A DNA stretch of 64,000 nucleotides. Origin: MPNP01 sp965221445. Its GTDB lineage: Bacteria > Pseudomonadota > Alphaproteobacteria > Rhodobacterales > Rhodobacteraceae. The DNA is taken from positions 2,852,001 to 2,916,000 of the forward strand of contig CBDCSF010000013.1 in NCBI GenBank assembly GCA_965221445.1, written 5' to 3'. This document shows, piece after piece, positions 19,165 to 27,988 of the stretch. The notes under the pieces were generated by a model that was not told the DNA's origin, ran no database searches, and saw only the letters and a program-made list of their open reading frames with translations. Each line of letters starts with the position of its first letter. Positions within the stretch are counted from its first letter, which is position 1. Made by a program: the position numbers and the translations under genes.

Positions 19165-19590
19165 TCACTCCGTGGTTGTTTTTTGCACCAATATTCTCAG
19201 GGAATTTTTTTCGTCTTTTCGTTCGTAGGAGACATCTGACACGAGTTTCTTGACCAAATATACCCCAAGACCTCCGATCGGACGGTCCTCCAGAGGTGCT
19301 TCCGTGTCGGGAACAGGTGCTTCCTTCAGCGGGTTAAAAGCTTTACCGTCGTCAATGATTTCGATTGAAATTTTCTGATCAAGGTCAGTCACCTTGAGGC
19401 TCACATTCGTTACCCTGTCAGGATGACCATAATTTAGGGCATTCAAAATAACTTCCTCCAAAATCAGTTTGATTTTGAAATCAAGGGAAACAGGCCAACC
19501 TTGGAGACCAGAAAATTTATCAACCGCCTCCTCAAGTTCCTTCAACCCTTCCTGGGTAGAATTCAATTCTAGCGATAATTCTTTGCTCAA
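19165..19590 (-). CDS. Anti-sigma factor-type serine kinase (RsbW/SpoIIAB-like ATPase)
   Basis: This 141-residue HATPase_c protein has the N-box E-E-V-I-L-N-A-L-N-Y-G-H at ~46-57, a D-D-G-K-A-F-N-P segment (G1 box) and G-G-L-G-V-Y-L-V-K-K (G2 box). Such proteins phosphorylate the partner STAS protein on Ser and hold a target protein inactive. The gene overlaps the phosphatase gene by 4 bp (ATGA-type), so the two are translationally coupled. The opposite-strand STAS gene ends 61 bp away. Target and signal are unknown. Confidence 0.87.
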   Translation of the reverse strand: MSKELSLELNSTQEGLKELEEAVDKFSGLQGWPVSLDFKIKLILEEVILNALNYGHPDRVTNVSLKVTDLDQKISIEIIDDGKAFNPLKEAPVPDTEAPLEDRPIGGLGVYLVKKLVSDVSYERKDEKNSLRILVQKTTTE

Positions 19591-20753
19591 GAAATTGCAC
19601 CGTCATATTTTAGGACAAGGCAGGTAATATCATCCGACTGAGGTATGCCCTTTGAAAAGTTTTCAACATCCTTAATCATTTCGTGAATTAATTCTTTGTT
19701 ACCCGCCTTTATGGTGTCCTGAACCAAATTCAACAATCTTTCTTCACCATACAGTTCTCCATCAACATTCATTGCTTCAGTGAAACCATCGGTGAAAAAC
19801 ACAATGTGGTCACCCTTTTCCAAAGTAATCTCCATGGAATCAAAACCGAATCCAGGAAACATGCCTAGAGCGATACCTCCCGGCATGCCAACAAAGTTCG
19901 CCTCGCCATTCTCTTTAACCAGAATAGGAGGATTATGGCCACCGTTAGCGTATTGCAAAATACCGGTAGCATGATCAAACAGCCCGTAAATAAGTGTTAC
20001 AAACATCCCGGCGTCATTGTCCTCTATGAGTAACTCATTGACATCTTTTAAGACAACCGAAGGTTCTGTCTTGGCAATTGCTGAACCTTTTAGCAAGGTA
20101 CGGCTAGACATCATAAACAGTGCTGCCGGCACCCCCTTATCCGAAACATCTGCAATGGACATGGCAATTTTATTTTCGGGAAGTCTGACTATATCAAAGA
20201 AATCACCACCAACATTTCGGGCAGGTTTCATGGTACCGAAAAACTTGTAATTTGATCCTTCTGGTAGGATAGAAGGCAAAATTGATTGCTGCATTTTATT
20301 TGCGATCTGCAGTTCCTGATTCAGAGCAATGAGCTTTTCCTTGGAGTTCTGTGCCTCACGCCAAACGCTTATGTGGTTAATGGTTCTGGCTATGGTTATT
20401 TTGAGATCTTCGAAATCTATCGGCTTGACCACAAAATCAAAAGCCCCCTCATTCATGGCCATACGAATGTTCTTCATATCACCGTAGGCCGAGACAATTA
20501 TACTCCACAGGTCTGGATTGACGTCTGGAATCTTCTTGATCAGGGTGAGTCCATCCATCTCGGGCATGTTAATGTCCGACACGACCATATCAATACTACG
20601 ATCAGCGGATATTTTTTCAAGTGCTTCAACTCCGTTTCCAGCGAAAACGAATTCATAGACATTCTTGCGGATTTCTCTTCTAAATCTTTGAAGAATCAGG
20701 GGTTTTACATCCGGTTCATCATCAACAACAAGTATTTTATAAGTTTTATCCAT
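19587..20753 (-). CDS. Response regulator with PP2C-type SpoIIE phosphatase domain (RsbU-like)
   Basis: The 388-residue protein joins an N-terminal receiver domain to a C-terminal serine phosphatase. The receiver has the acidic pair D-D-E, the phospho-acceptor D60 in V-V-S-D-I-N-M-P-E-M-D-G, and the Lys in V-V-K-P-I-D. A coiled-coil-like linker covers ~130-160. The SpoIIE/PP2C motifs are A-D-V-S-D-K-G-V-P-A, G-G-H-N-P-P, T-D-G-F-T-E-A and Q-S-D-D-I-T. It probably dephosphorylates the STAS protein encoded nearby once a sensor kinase phosphorylates the receiver. No cognate histidine kinase gene lies in the window. Confidence 0.92.
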   Translation of the reverse strand: MDKTYKILVVDDEPDVKPLILQRFRREIRKNVYEFVFAGNGVEALEKISADRSIDMVVSDINMPEMDGLTLIKKIPDVNPDLWSIIVSAYGDMKNIRMAMNEGAFDFVVKPIDFEDLKITIARTINHISVWREAQNSKEKLIALNQELQIANKMQQSILPSILPEGSNYKFFGTMKPARNVGGDFFDIVRLPENKIAMSIADVSDKGVPAALFMMSSRTLLKGSAIAKTEPSVVLKDVNELLIEDNDAGMFVTLIYGLFDHATGILQYANGGHNPPILVKENGEANFVGMPGGIALGMFPGFGFDSMEITLEKGDHIVFFTDGFTEAMNVDGELYGEERLLNLVQDTIKAGNKELIHEMIKDVENFSKGIPQSDDITCLVLKYDGAIS

Positions 20754-21140
20754 GTACTCCGCCCTGATATTTCAATTTATCCACCCCGAATAATTTTTAC
20801 AAAATCTTTTTAAGCAATAAAATATCACCTGAGAAATATTCTAAAATTTCGTAAATAAAAAGGTAAATATTTACCCTATACAAAAAACAAAGGGATTATC
20901 AGGTAATAAAGGGTAGGTTTGAAGTGATTCAAATGAATCATTTAGATTTGGTTTTTCTTGTTATTTTGTTAAAACGGATTACTTTCAAACAACTTTTAAC
21001 ACAAGGACAATATTGTACTATAGCCATATGAAATTTGAATTACGGTCAAAATGAACAAAACTCTGTTTAATTATTCTTCAATAATGACTAAGAGAAATTT
21101 TACAGGGTGTGGAAAAAAAGTGTGAGATTAGGGAATACCG
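20754..21140. other. 387-bp divergent intergenic region upstream of nuoA
   Basis: This AT-rich stretch separates the minus-strand regulator operon from the nuo operon. I see no ORF or RNA gene in it, only the promoter-like pattern listed separately. It must contain the leader regions of both divergent transcripts. Confidence 0.6.
20996..21024 (+). promoter_or_regulatory. Candidate sigma-70-type promoter for the nuo operon
   Basis: TTAACA (20996-21001) and TATAGC (21019-21024) are separated by 17 bp, about 117 bp upstream of nuoA. The -35 matches consensus in five of six positions, and the -10 is weak. In AT-rich DNA such a match may be chance. Confidence 0.3.
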
Positions 21141-21506
21141 GTGGAAGAGTTACTAAGAGAATACCTTGCAGTTTTGATATTTCTCGGTATAGCCGTTGGT
21201 TTGGGCCTGTTGCTTGTTTTATCTGCATTCATTATAGCAATTTATCGCCCTGATCCAGAGAAGGTATCCACATATGAATGTGGATTTAATGCCTTTGATG
21301 ATTCTAGGATGAAGTTTGATGTTAGATTTTATCTGGTAGCAATATTGTTTATTATTTTTGATCTGGAAGTTGCCTTTTTGTTCCCTTGGGCGGCCTCCTT
21401 CAGTAACAATGGTGCATTTGGATTCTGGTCAATGATGGTTTTTCTGGGTGTCCTTACCGTTGGTTTTGTTTATGAATGGAAGAAGGGAGCCTTGGAATGG
21501 GAGTAA
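21141..21506 (+). CDS. nuoA: NADH-quinone oxidoreductase subunit A
   Basis: This is a small membrane subunit of complex I near the quinone-site interface. The 121-residue protein has three predicted helices (about 9-33, 63-83, 89-109). The conserved loop Y-E-C-G-F-N-A-F-D-D-S-R-M-K-F-D lies between the first two, with the Cys used as an active/deactive-state marker in homologues. The start is GTG, with a TTAGGGA-like site upstream. It is the first gene of the nuo operon and overlaps nuoB. Confidence 0.96.
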   Translation: MEELLREYLAVLIFLGIAVGLGLLLVLSAFIIAIYRPDPEKVSTYECGFNAFDDSRMKFDVRFYLVAILFIIFDLEVAFLFPWAASFSNNGAFGFWSMMVFLGVLTVGFVYEWKKGALEWE

Positions 21507-22030
21507 TGAAATCCCCTCAAAACGATGGCCCCGGTGCAATCTCCCTGACAGAGATTCCAAGCAATGAGTTACAGGACAAGGGATTCATTTTAACTTCGGC
21601 TGAGGATGTCATCAATTGGGCCCGTACCGGGTCTCTCCACTGGATGACATTTGGTTTGGCATGTTGTGCTGTGGAGATGATGCATACTTCCATGCCCCGC
21701 TATGACTTGGAAAGGTTTGGAACAGCCCCCCGTGCATCCCCGAGGCAGTCGGACCTGATGATTGTCGCTGGTACACTAACCAATAAAATGGCACCTGCTT
21801 TGAGAAAAGTCTACGATCAGATGCCTGAACCCAGATATGTTATTTCTATGGGGTCGTGTGCCAACGGTGGTGGTTATTATCATTACAGCTATTCTGTAGT
21901 CAGGGGATGTGACAGGATAGTTCCGGTAGATGTTTATGTCCCCGGTTGCCCTCCCACAGCCGAAGCTCTCCTCTATGGAATTTTACAGTTGCAGAGGAAG
22001 ATTCGTCGAACCGGAACCATTGTTCGTTAG
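21497..22030 (+). CDS. nuoB: NADH-quinone oxidoreductase subunit B
   Basis: NuoB carries iron-sulfur cluster N2, the electron donor to quinone. Cluster ligands are visible as the adjacent Cys pair in L-A-C-C-A-V-E-M, then G-S-C-A-N-G-G-G and V-P-G-C-P-P. I chose the ATG at 21497 (M-G-V-M-K-S...), because alphaproteobacterial NuoB commonly starts M-G-V/L and an AAGGGAG site lies in front. An ATG at 21506 overlapping the nuoA stop is the alternative. The protein has 177 residues, and the gene overlaps the end of nuoA by 10 bp. Confidence 0.95.
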   Translation: MGVMKSPQNDGPGAISLTEIPSNELQDKGFILTSAEDVINWARTGSLHWMTFGLACCAVEMMHTSMPRYDLERFGTAPRASPRQSDLMIVAGTLTNKMAPALRKVYDQMPEPRYVISMGSCANGGGYYHYSYSVVRGCDRIVPVDVYVPGCPPTAEALLYGILQLQRKIRRTGTIVR

Positions 22031-22039
22031 GATTTGGTA

Positions 22040-22660
22040 ATGTATCCAAGCGACTTGATACAACTGATGGATATTGTTCTAAATGAACTGGACACTTCAC
22101 TTGAATCAGGATCAATAACGAATGAAGAACTTGTTCTGATCGGAATTCCAACAGAAATTTCTGAAGTTGTGGGATTTCTGAAGAATAATTCCAAATGCCA
22201 ATTTACAACCCTTATAGATATTACGGCAGTAGATTATCCCGGCAGAGAAAAACGATTTGATGTTGTTTATCATTTTCTTTCCATGAATCTCAATCAAAGG
22301 GTGAGAGTGAAAATCCAGATAGCCGAGGGAGAGCTTGTTCCCTCTTTGGTAAGTTTGTACCCCAGTGCCAACTGGTTTGAAAGGGAAGTATTTGATATGT
22401 ACGGGATACCTTTTTCCGGGCACCCGGATTTGCGAAGGATTCTGACTGATTACGGCTTTAAGGGCCACCCTCTTAGAAAGGACTTTCCACTGACCGGATT
22501 TAGTGAAGTCAGATATGATGAGGTCCAGAAAAAGGTGGTTTACGAACCAGTGGCATTGGTTCAGGAGTTTCGGGATTTTGATTTTGAAAGCCCATGGGAA
22601 GGGATGGGAGAAGTTATTCAACAATCTGGTTTACAAAATTCTGATGAGGAAAGTAAATAG
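22040..22660 (+). CDS. nuoC: NADH-quinone oxidoreductase subunit C (30 kDa)
   Basis: NuoC is a peripheral-arm subunit that packs against NuoD and NuoB. The 206-residue protein contains the family signature E-R-E-V-F-D-M-Y-G-I-P-F and a downstream G-H-P-L-R-K-D-F-P-L-T-G-F motif. The ATG at 22040 is preferred to an in-frame TTG two codons earlier. nuoC and nuoD are separate genes here, as in Alphaproteobacteria, and are not fused as in some Gammaproteobacteria. Confidence 0.95.
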   Translation: MYPSDLIQLMDIVLNELDTSLESGSITNEELVLIGIPTEISEVVGFLKNNSKCQFTTLIDITAVDYPGREKRFDVVYHFLSMNLNQRVRVKIQIAEGELVPSLVSLYPSANWFEREVFDMYGIPFSGHPDLRRILTDYGFKGHPLRKDFPLTGFSEVRYDEVQKKVVYEPVALVQEFRDFDFESPWEGMGEVIQQSGLQNSDEESK

Positions 22661-22705
22661 CACCATGCTTATCTGGATAAATTTAGATTCTGCAGGGAGG
22701 ATTGA

Positions 22706-23899
22706 TTGACTGAAATCCCTGCCGAAAATCAGGTCCGCAATTTCAATATAAATTTTGGTCCTCAGCATCCAGCCGCACACGGTGTACTGAGACTGGTCTT
22801 GGAGCTTGATGGTGAAATAGTAACCCGTTGCGATCCACATATCGGACTCCTGCACAGGGGAACAGAAAAGCTAATGGAAAGCAGGACCTATCTTCAAAAC
22901 CTGCCCTATTTTGATCGCCTGGATTATGTGGCACCGATGAATCAGGAACATGCCTGGTGTCTGGCTATCGAGAAACTAACAAAAACTGAAATCCCAAGAA
23001 GAGCGTCATTGATCAGAGTACTTTATTCGGAAATCGGTCGTATTCTCAATCATCTACTGAATGTCACTACCCAGGCAATGGATGTAGGTGCACTTACCCC
23101 ACCACTATGGGGATTTGAAGAGCGTGAAAAATTGATGGTCTTTTATGAAAGGGCCTGTGGAGCAAGATTGCATTCGGCTTATTTCAGACCAGGTGGTGTC
23201 CACCGAGACCTGCCTACCGAATTAATTTCCGACATTTACCAATGGACTGAAGAATTTCCGAAGGTTCTCAACGATATTGACGAACTTTTAACCGAAAACA
23301 GAATTTTCAAGCAGCGAAATGTAGACATTGCCGTTGTTTCGCAGGCAGAAGCCCTTGATTGGGGTTTTTCCGGAGTAATGGTGAGAGGTTCTGGAATGGC
23401 CTGGGATTTGAGACGTTCACAGCCATACGAATGTTATGAGGAGCTGGATTTCTTGATACCGGTCGGAAAAAATGGTGATTGCTACGACAGGTACCTGTGT
23501 CGGATGAAGGAGATGGCAGAGAGTCTCAAAATAATCAGACAGGTTATTGAGAAGCTTGAGAGTACAGAAGGAGATGTATTGGCCCGGGGCAAGATTTCTC
23601 CCCCTACCAGAAGTGAAATGAAACAATCCATGGAAGCACTTATTCACCATTTCAAATTGTACACAGAGGGTTTCCATGTTCCTGAGGGCGAAGTTTATGC
23701 TGCCGTGGAAGCGCCTAAGGGTGAATTTGGAGTCTATCTGGTTTCTGACGGTTCAAATCGACCCTACAGAGCAAAGATCAGAGCTCCCGGGTTTTTGCAT
23801 CTTCAGGCCATGGATCAACTTTGCAAAGGGCATTTACTAGCTGATGTGTCTGCAGTGATCGGTTCACTTGATGTGGTTTTTGGTGAGATCGACAGATAA
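22706..23899 (+). CDS. nuoD: NADH-quinone oxidoreductase subunit D (49 kDa)
   Basis: NuoD forms the quinone pocket with NuoB and descends from the large subunit of NiFe hydrogenase. The 397-residue protein begins with N-F-G-P-Q-H-P-A-A-H-G-V-L-R and contains H-I-G-L-L-H-R-G-T-E-K, both near-invariant. It ends V-F-G-E-I-D-R. The start is TTG at 22706, supported by an AGGGAGG Shine-Dalgarno six bases upstream; no ATG is suitably placed. Confidence 0.96.
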   Translation: MTEIPAENQVRNFNINFGPQHPAAHGVLRLVLELDGEIVTRCDPHIGLLHRGTEKLMESRTYLQNLPYFDRLDYVAPMNQEHAWCLAIEKLTKTEIPRRASLIRVLYSEIGRILNHLLNVTTQAMDVGALTPPLWGFEEREKLMVFYERACGARLHSAYFRPGGVHRDLPTELISDIYQWTEEFPKVLNDIDELLTENRIFKQRNVDIAVVSQAEALDWGFSGVMVRGSGMAWDLRRSQPYECYEELDFLIPVGKNGDCYDRYLCRMKEMAESLKIIRQVIEKLESTEGDVLARGKISPPTRSEMKQSMEALIHHFKLYTEGFHVPEGEVYAAVEAPKGEFGVYLVSDGSNRPYRAKIRAPGFLHLQAMDQLCKGHLLADVSAVIGSLDVVFGEIDR

Positions 23900-23921
23900 G
23901 TACAATGTTATTGATTGAATT

Positions 23922-24578
23922 ATGTTAAGACGATTTCATCACACCCAACCCGAGAGTTTCGAGTTCACTGAAGCAAACATGAAATGGGCTAGGGATCAGA
24001 TTGCCAAATATCCGGAAGGACGACAGGCATCAGCAATTATTCCACTATTGTGGCGTGCCCAGGAACAGGAGGGGTGGTTAACCAAGCCGGCAACAGAATA
24101 TGTGGCCGATATGCTTGGAATGGCACGAATCAGGGCTTATGAAGTAGCAACCTTTTATTTCATGTTTCAGTTGCAACCAGTTGGTTCTATCGCTCATGTC
24201 CAGGTTTGCGGTACAACCTCCTGTATGATTTGTGGTGCAGAAGATTTAGTCTCCGTCTGCAAGGAGAGAATCGCTGAGAAGCCACATGAAATCTCCCCCT
24301 GTGGCAGATTCAGCTGGGAAGAAGTGGAGTGTTTGGGGGCCTGTGCCAATGCACCAATGGTCCAGATTGGCAAGGATTATTTCGAGGATCTTTCCCGAAA
24401 AAGTTTTGAAACCTTGCTTGATGAACTTGTTGAAGACAGGAAACCTTTGCCAGGTTCTAGAAAAGGCCGATTTTCATCAGAACCTCAATCCGGCGTAAAG
24501 AGTCTAAATGATTTGGCAAAAAACAAGGAAGATCTAAGTCCGGCAGTAAGTTTTGCTCAAAGAGAGGGAGTTCAATAA
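23922..24578 (+). CDS. nuoE: NADH-quinone oxidoreductase subunit E (24 kDa)
   Basis: NuoE has a thioredoxin-like fold and binds the [2Fe-2S] cluster N1a, next to NuoF. Cluster Cys residues are seen in V-C-G-T-T-S-C and V-E-C-L-G-A-C-A-N-A-P-M. The 218-residue protein has an extra polar C-terminal tail of about 50 residues after the core domain. It ends 3 bp before nuoF. Confidence 0.95.
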   Translation: MLRRFHHTQPESFEFTEANMKWARDQIAKYPEGRQASAIIPLLWRAQEQEGWLTKPATEYVADMLGMARIRAYEVATFYFMFQLQPVGSIAHVQVCGTTSCMICGAEDLVSVCKERIAEKPHEISPCGRFSWEEVECLGACANAPMVQIGKDYFEDLSRKSFETLLDELVEDRKPLPGSRKGRFSSEPQSGVKSLNDLAKNKEDLSPAVSFAQREGVQ

Positions 24579-24581
24579 CCA

Positions 24582-25856
24582 ATGCTAGCAGATGAGGATC
24601 GCATTTTCACCAACTTGTATGGCATGGGAGATTGTTCTCTGGCCGGTGCCAGGAAGCGGGGACATTGGGACGGCACAGCCGAACTGATTAAAAAGGGTCA
24701 GGATTGGATTATTACTCAGGTCAAGGAAAGTGGACTCAGGGGGCGTGGGGGCGCCGGTTTTCCAACTGGTTTGAAGTGGAGTTTCATGCCCAAAAATACT
24801 GATGGGCGACCCCACTATCTTGTGGTCAATGCGGATGAATCCGAACCCGGAACCTGCAAGGATAGAGAAATAATGAGGCATGATCCTCACACCCTGGTTG
24901 AGGGCTGCCTGATTGCAGGTTTTGCTATGAGTTCCAATGTTGGTTACATTTACATCAGGGGTGAATACATCAGAGAAAGGGAATTGCTCCAGGCTGCGAT
25001 TGACGAGGCCTACCAGGATGGGTTGCTTGGTAAAAATGCCTGTAATTCAGGATGGGATTTTGATTTATACCTTCATCATGGAGCCGGAGCCTATATTTGT
25101 GGCGAAGAAACAGCTCTCTTGGAAAGTCTTGAAGGCAAAAAGGGAATGCCCAGGATGAAACCTCCCTTTCCGGCAGGAAGTGGATTGTACGGTTGTCCGA
25201 CAACGGTGAATAACGTTGAATCAATTGCCGTTGTTCCTACCATTTTGAGAAGAGGGGCAACCTGGTTTGCTTCCTTTGGGAGGGAAAACAATACCGGTAC
25301 CAAAATTTTTGCCATAAGTGGTCATGTCAACTCACCCTGTGTGGTTGAGGAAACCATGTCGATCTCCTTACGAGAACTCATTGACAAACACTGTGATGGT
25401 GTTCGGGGAGGTTGGGATAACCTCAAGGCGGTAATACCAGGAGGCGCTTCGGTTCCGTTACTTCCCAAATCCTTATGTGATGACGCGATCATGGATTTTG
25501 ATTGGCTACGTGATCATCAATCGGGTTTGGGTACTGCTGCAGTGATTGTAATGGATCAATCTACAGATGTAATCAAGGCGATTTGGCGTTTATCAAAGTT
25601 TTACAAACATGAAAGCTGTGGCCAATGTACTCCTTGCCGAGAAGGGGCAGGGTGGATGATGAGAGTCATGGAACGATTTGTGCATGGCAGGGCTGATATT
25701 GAAGAAATTGATACCCTTCTCAAGATAACCAAACAAGTGGAAGGTCACACAATCTGTGCGTTGGGAGATGCAGCAGCCTGGCCAGTTCAGGGGTTGATTA
25801 GACATTTTAGGGATGAAATTGAAGACAGGATTATCAGGGAAAAAATACCCGCGTAA
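24582..25856 (+). CDS. nuoF: NADH-quinone oxidoreductase subunit F (51 kDa, NADH- and FMN-binding)
   Basis: NuoF is the entry point for electrons from NADH. The 424-residue protein shows the nucleotide-binding G-R-G-G-A-G-F-P-T-G, the FMN-site G-A-G-A-Y-I-C-G-E-E-T-A-L-L, and the N3 cluster Cys residues in E-S-C-G-Q-C-T-P-C-R-E-G plus T-I-C-A-L-G-D. A 75-bp gap follows before nuoG, the longest in the first half of the operon, with no convincing gene in it. Confidence 0.97.
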   Translation: MLADEDRIFTNLYGMGDCSLAGARKRGHWDGTAELIKKGQDWIITQVKESGLRGRGGAGFPTGLKWSFMPKNTDGRPHYLVVNADESEPGTCKDREIMRHDPHTLVEGCLIAGFAMSSNVGYIYIRGEYIRERELLQAAIDEAYQDGLLGKNACNSGWDFDLYLHHGAGAYICGEETALLESLEGKKGMPRMKPPFPAGSGLYGCPTTVNNVESIAVVPTILRRGATWFASFGRENNTGTKIFAISGHVNSPCVVEETMSISLRELIDKHCDGVRGGWDNLKAVIPGGASVPLLPKSLCDDAIMDFDWLRDHQSGLGTAAVIVMDQSTDVIKAIWRLSKFYKHESCGQCTPCREGAGWMMRVMERFVHGRADIEEIDTLLKITKQVEGHTICALGDAAAWPVQGLIRHFRDEIEDRIIREKIPA

Positions 25857-25931
25857 TGATATGGTAACTTAGCAGGAGAGGTGACGTAAAATACTGGACT
25901 TTATAGGTTTAGAATTTTCGGTAGAGAAAGA

Positions 25932-27944
25932 ATGAGTGATCTGCGAAAAATAATTGTGGATGGTATCGAAACTGAGGTTATGGGTGATATGACCCTTATT
26001 CAGGTTTGCGAACAGATCGGAATTGAAATTCCAAGATTCTGTTACCATGAGCGCTTGTCAATTGCTGGAAATTGTCGGATGTGCCTGGTTGAGATTGTTG
26101 GTGGACCACCTAAACCGGCCGCTTCCTGTGCCATGCAGGTCAAGGACTTGAGACCGGGACCTGAAGGAGCACCACCGGAAATTAGAACCAGGAGCGAAAT
26201 GGCTCGACAGGCTCGGGAAGGCGTGATGGAATTCCTTCTGATAAATCATCCTCTGGACTGCCCAATATGTGATCAGGGTGGGGAGTGTGATTTACAGGAT
26301 CAGGCCGTAGCCTATGGGATGGATTTCAGCAGATACAAAGAAGCCAAGAGAGCTGTCGACGACCTTGACTTGGGTCCCCTGGTTGAAACCCACATGACCC
26401 GCTGTATTTCATGTACAAGGTGTGTACGGTTTACAACCGAGGTAGCTGGAATAACCCAGATGGGTCAAACCGGGCGTGGTGAGGATGCTGAAATCACCAG
26501 TTATCTCAATCAGACATTGAATTCCAATTTGCAGGGAAACATCATTGATTTATGCCCCGTAGGTGCCTTGACCTCAAAGCCTTATGCCTTTACAGCCAGG
26601 TCCTGGGAATTGGAAAAGGTTGAATCGATAGATGTCATGGACGCTCTTGGTTCAAATATCAGGGTCGATTCGAAAGGCCGCAGGGTAATGAGAATCCTTC
26701 CCCGTAATCATGATGGAGTAAACGAGGAATGGATCAGTGATAAAACAAGATTCGTCTGGGATGGGTTAACCAATCAACGTCTGGACAGACCATTTGTCAG
26801 AGTTGAGGGCAAATTGGTTTCCTGTAGCTGGGATACGGCTTTGGAGGAAGCCAGTGTATTGCTGAAGTCGGAAAAGGTAACTTCCCTCGCCGGTGATTTG
26901 GCTCCAGTTGAAGCAGTTTATGCCTTGGGACTGTTAACTGATTCCCTCGGTGGCAGAAAAGAATGTAGAGTTGATAATGTTGATCTTCCTATTGGGAACA
27001 GGTCAGGGTACGTTGGTACGGCAACCATAGAGGATATAGATACGGCCAAAAGAATTTTGTTGGTTGGTACTGATCCGAGTAATGAAGCTCCGGTTTTGAA
27101 TGCCAGGATTAGAGCATCTTGGCTCGCTGGAACTCATTTGGGTCTGGTAGGTGAAGCTGTAGATTTGACCTATGATTATAAACACCATGGAACCGATTTG
27201 TTATCTTTGCAAAAACTGGCCAGAACTCTGGAGGAAGAGGATTTATCAGACACTCTGATCATTATTGGACAGGGGGCCTTACGGCGGCATTTGGATAATT
27301 CTTCTCTTGGTATTGCAATGAAACTTGCCCAAAAAGGAGCGGGTTTATTAATTCTCCATACAGCAGCCGGAAGGGTTGGAGCCCTGGATCTTGGTTTTGT
27401 TTCCGAAGGAGGATTTGAACAGGCGATGGATGGTGCCGGGGTCATCTTTAATCTTGGTGTTGATGAAATTGATATTCCTGACGGCCCCAAAGTCATCTAT
27501 CAGGGAAGCCATGGGGACAGGGGTGCACATAGGGCAGATATAATTTTTCCGGCGGCAGCCTATACTGAAGAATCCGGCATTTTTGTCAACACTGAAGGCC
27601 GTCCCCAACTCGCTTCCAAGGCAACTTTTCCTATAGGTCAAGCCAAGGAAAACTGGGCCATTATCAGAGCACTCTCGGGGAAACTCAATGGACCACTTCA
27701 ATTTAATAATCAAGTCCAACTCAGAGTGCAGTTGGCCAAGGAATTTCCACACCTGATGGAGCTTGATGTGGTCAGGGAGAACGAATTGGAACCAATTGAG
27801 CTAACCCACGGAAGCAATTCTGAATTTGAAAATGTCATTAAGGACTTTTATTTGACCAATCCAATTGCCAGGGCTTCGGCACTTATGGCAGAATTGTCCT
27901 ACAGAGCCAAGACAAGGATGGGAGAATTAAATGAAGCTGCATAA
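25932..27944 (+). CDS. nuoG: NADH-quinone oxidoreductase subunit G (75 kDa)
   Basis: NuoG carries clusters N1b, N4 and N5. The N-terminal ferredoxin domain has Cys in R-F-C-Y-H and N-C-R-M-C, then A-S-C-A-M. The His/Cys set for N5 is H-P-L-D-C-P-I-C-D-Q-G-G-E-C, and the N4 set is C-I-S-C-T-R-C plus D-L-C-P-V-G-A-L. The remaining ~430 residues form a degenerate molybdopterin-oxidoreductase fold without the N7 cluster motif. At 670 residues it has the size of alphaproteobacterial and mitochondrial forms. Confidence 0.96.
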   Translation: MSDLRKIIVDGIETEVMGDMTLIQVCEQIGIEIPRFCYHERLSIAGNCRMCLVEIVGGPPKPAASCAMQVKDLRPGPEGAPPEIRTRSEMARQAREGVMEFLLINHPLDCPICDQGGECDLQDQAVAYGMDFSRYKEAKRAVDDLDLGPLVETHMTRCISCTRCVRFTTEVAGITQMGQTGRGEDAEITSYLNQTLNSNLQGNIIDLCPVGALTSKPYAFTARSWELEKVESIDVMDALGSNIRVDSKGRRVMRILPRNHDGVNEEWISDKTRFVWDGLTNQRLDRPFVRVEGKLVSCSWDTALEEASVLLKSEKVTSLAGDLAPVEAVYALGLLTDSLGGRKECRVDNVDLPIGNRSGYVGTATIEDIDTAKRILLVGTDPSNEAPVLNARIRASWLAGTHLGLVGEAVDLTYDYKHHGTDLLSLQKLARTLEEEDLSDTLIIIGQGALRRHLDNSSLGIAMKLAQKGAGLLILHTAAGRVGALDLGFVSEGGFEQAMDGAGVIFNLGVDEIDIPDGPKVIYQGSHGDRGAHRADIIFPAAAYTEESGIFVNTEGRPQLASKATFPIGQAKENWAIIRALSGKLNGPLQFNNQVQLRVQLAKEFPHLMELDVVRENELEPIELTHGSNSEFENVIKDFYLTNPIARASALMAELSYRAKTRMGELNEAA

Positions 27945-27988
27945 CGTACCAATTGTATTTTGGGAATTGGTGTAAGGACAAACCGATA

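Noticed and set aside
20286..20813. 175-codon plus-strand frame opposite the phosphatase gene
   Set aside because: Antisense to a clear receiver-PP2C gene and without domain features.
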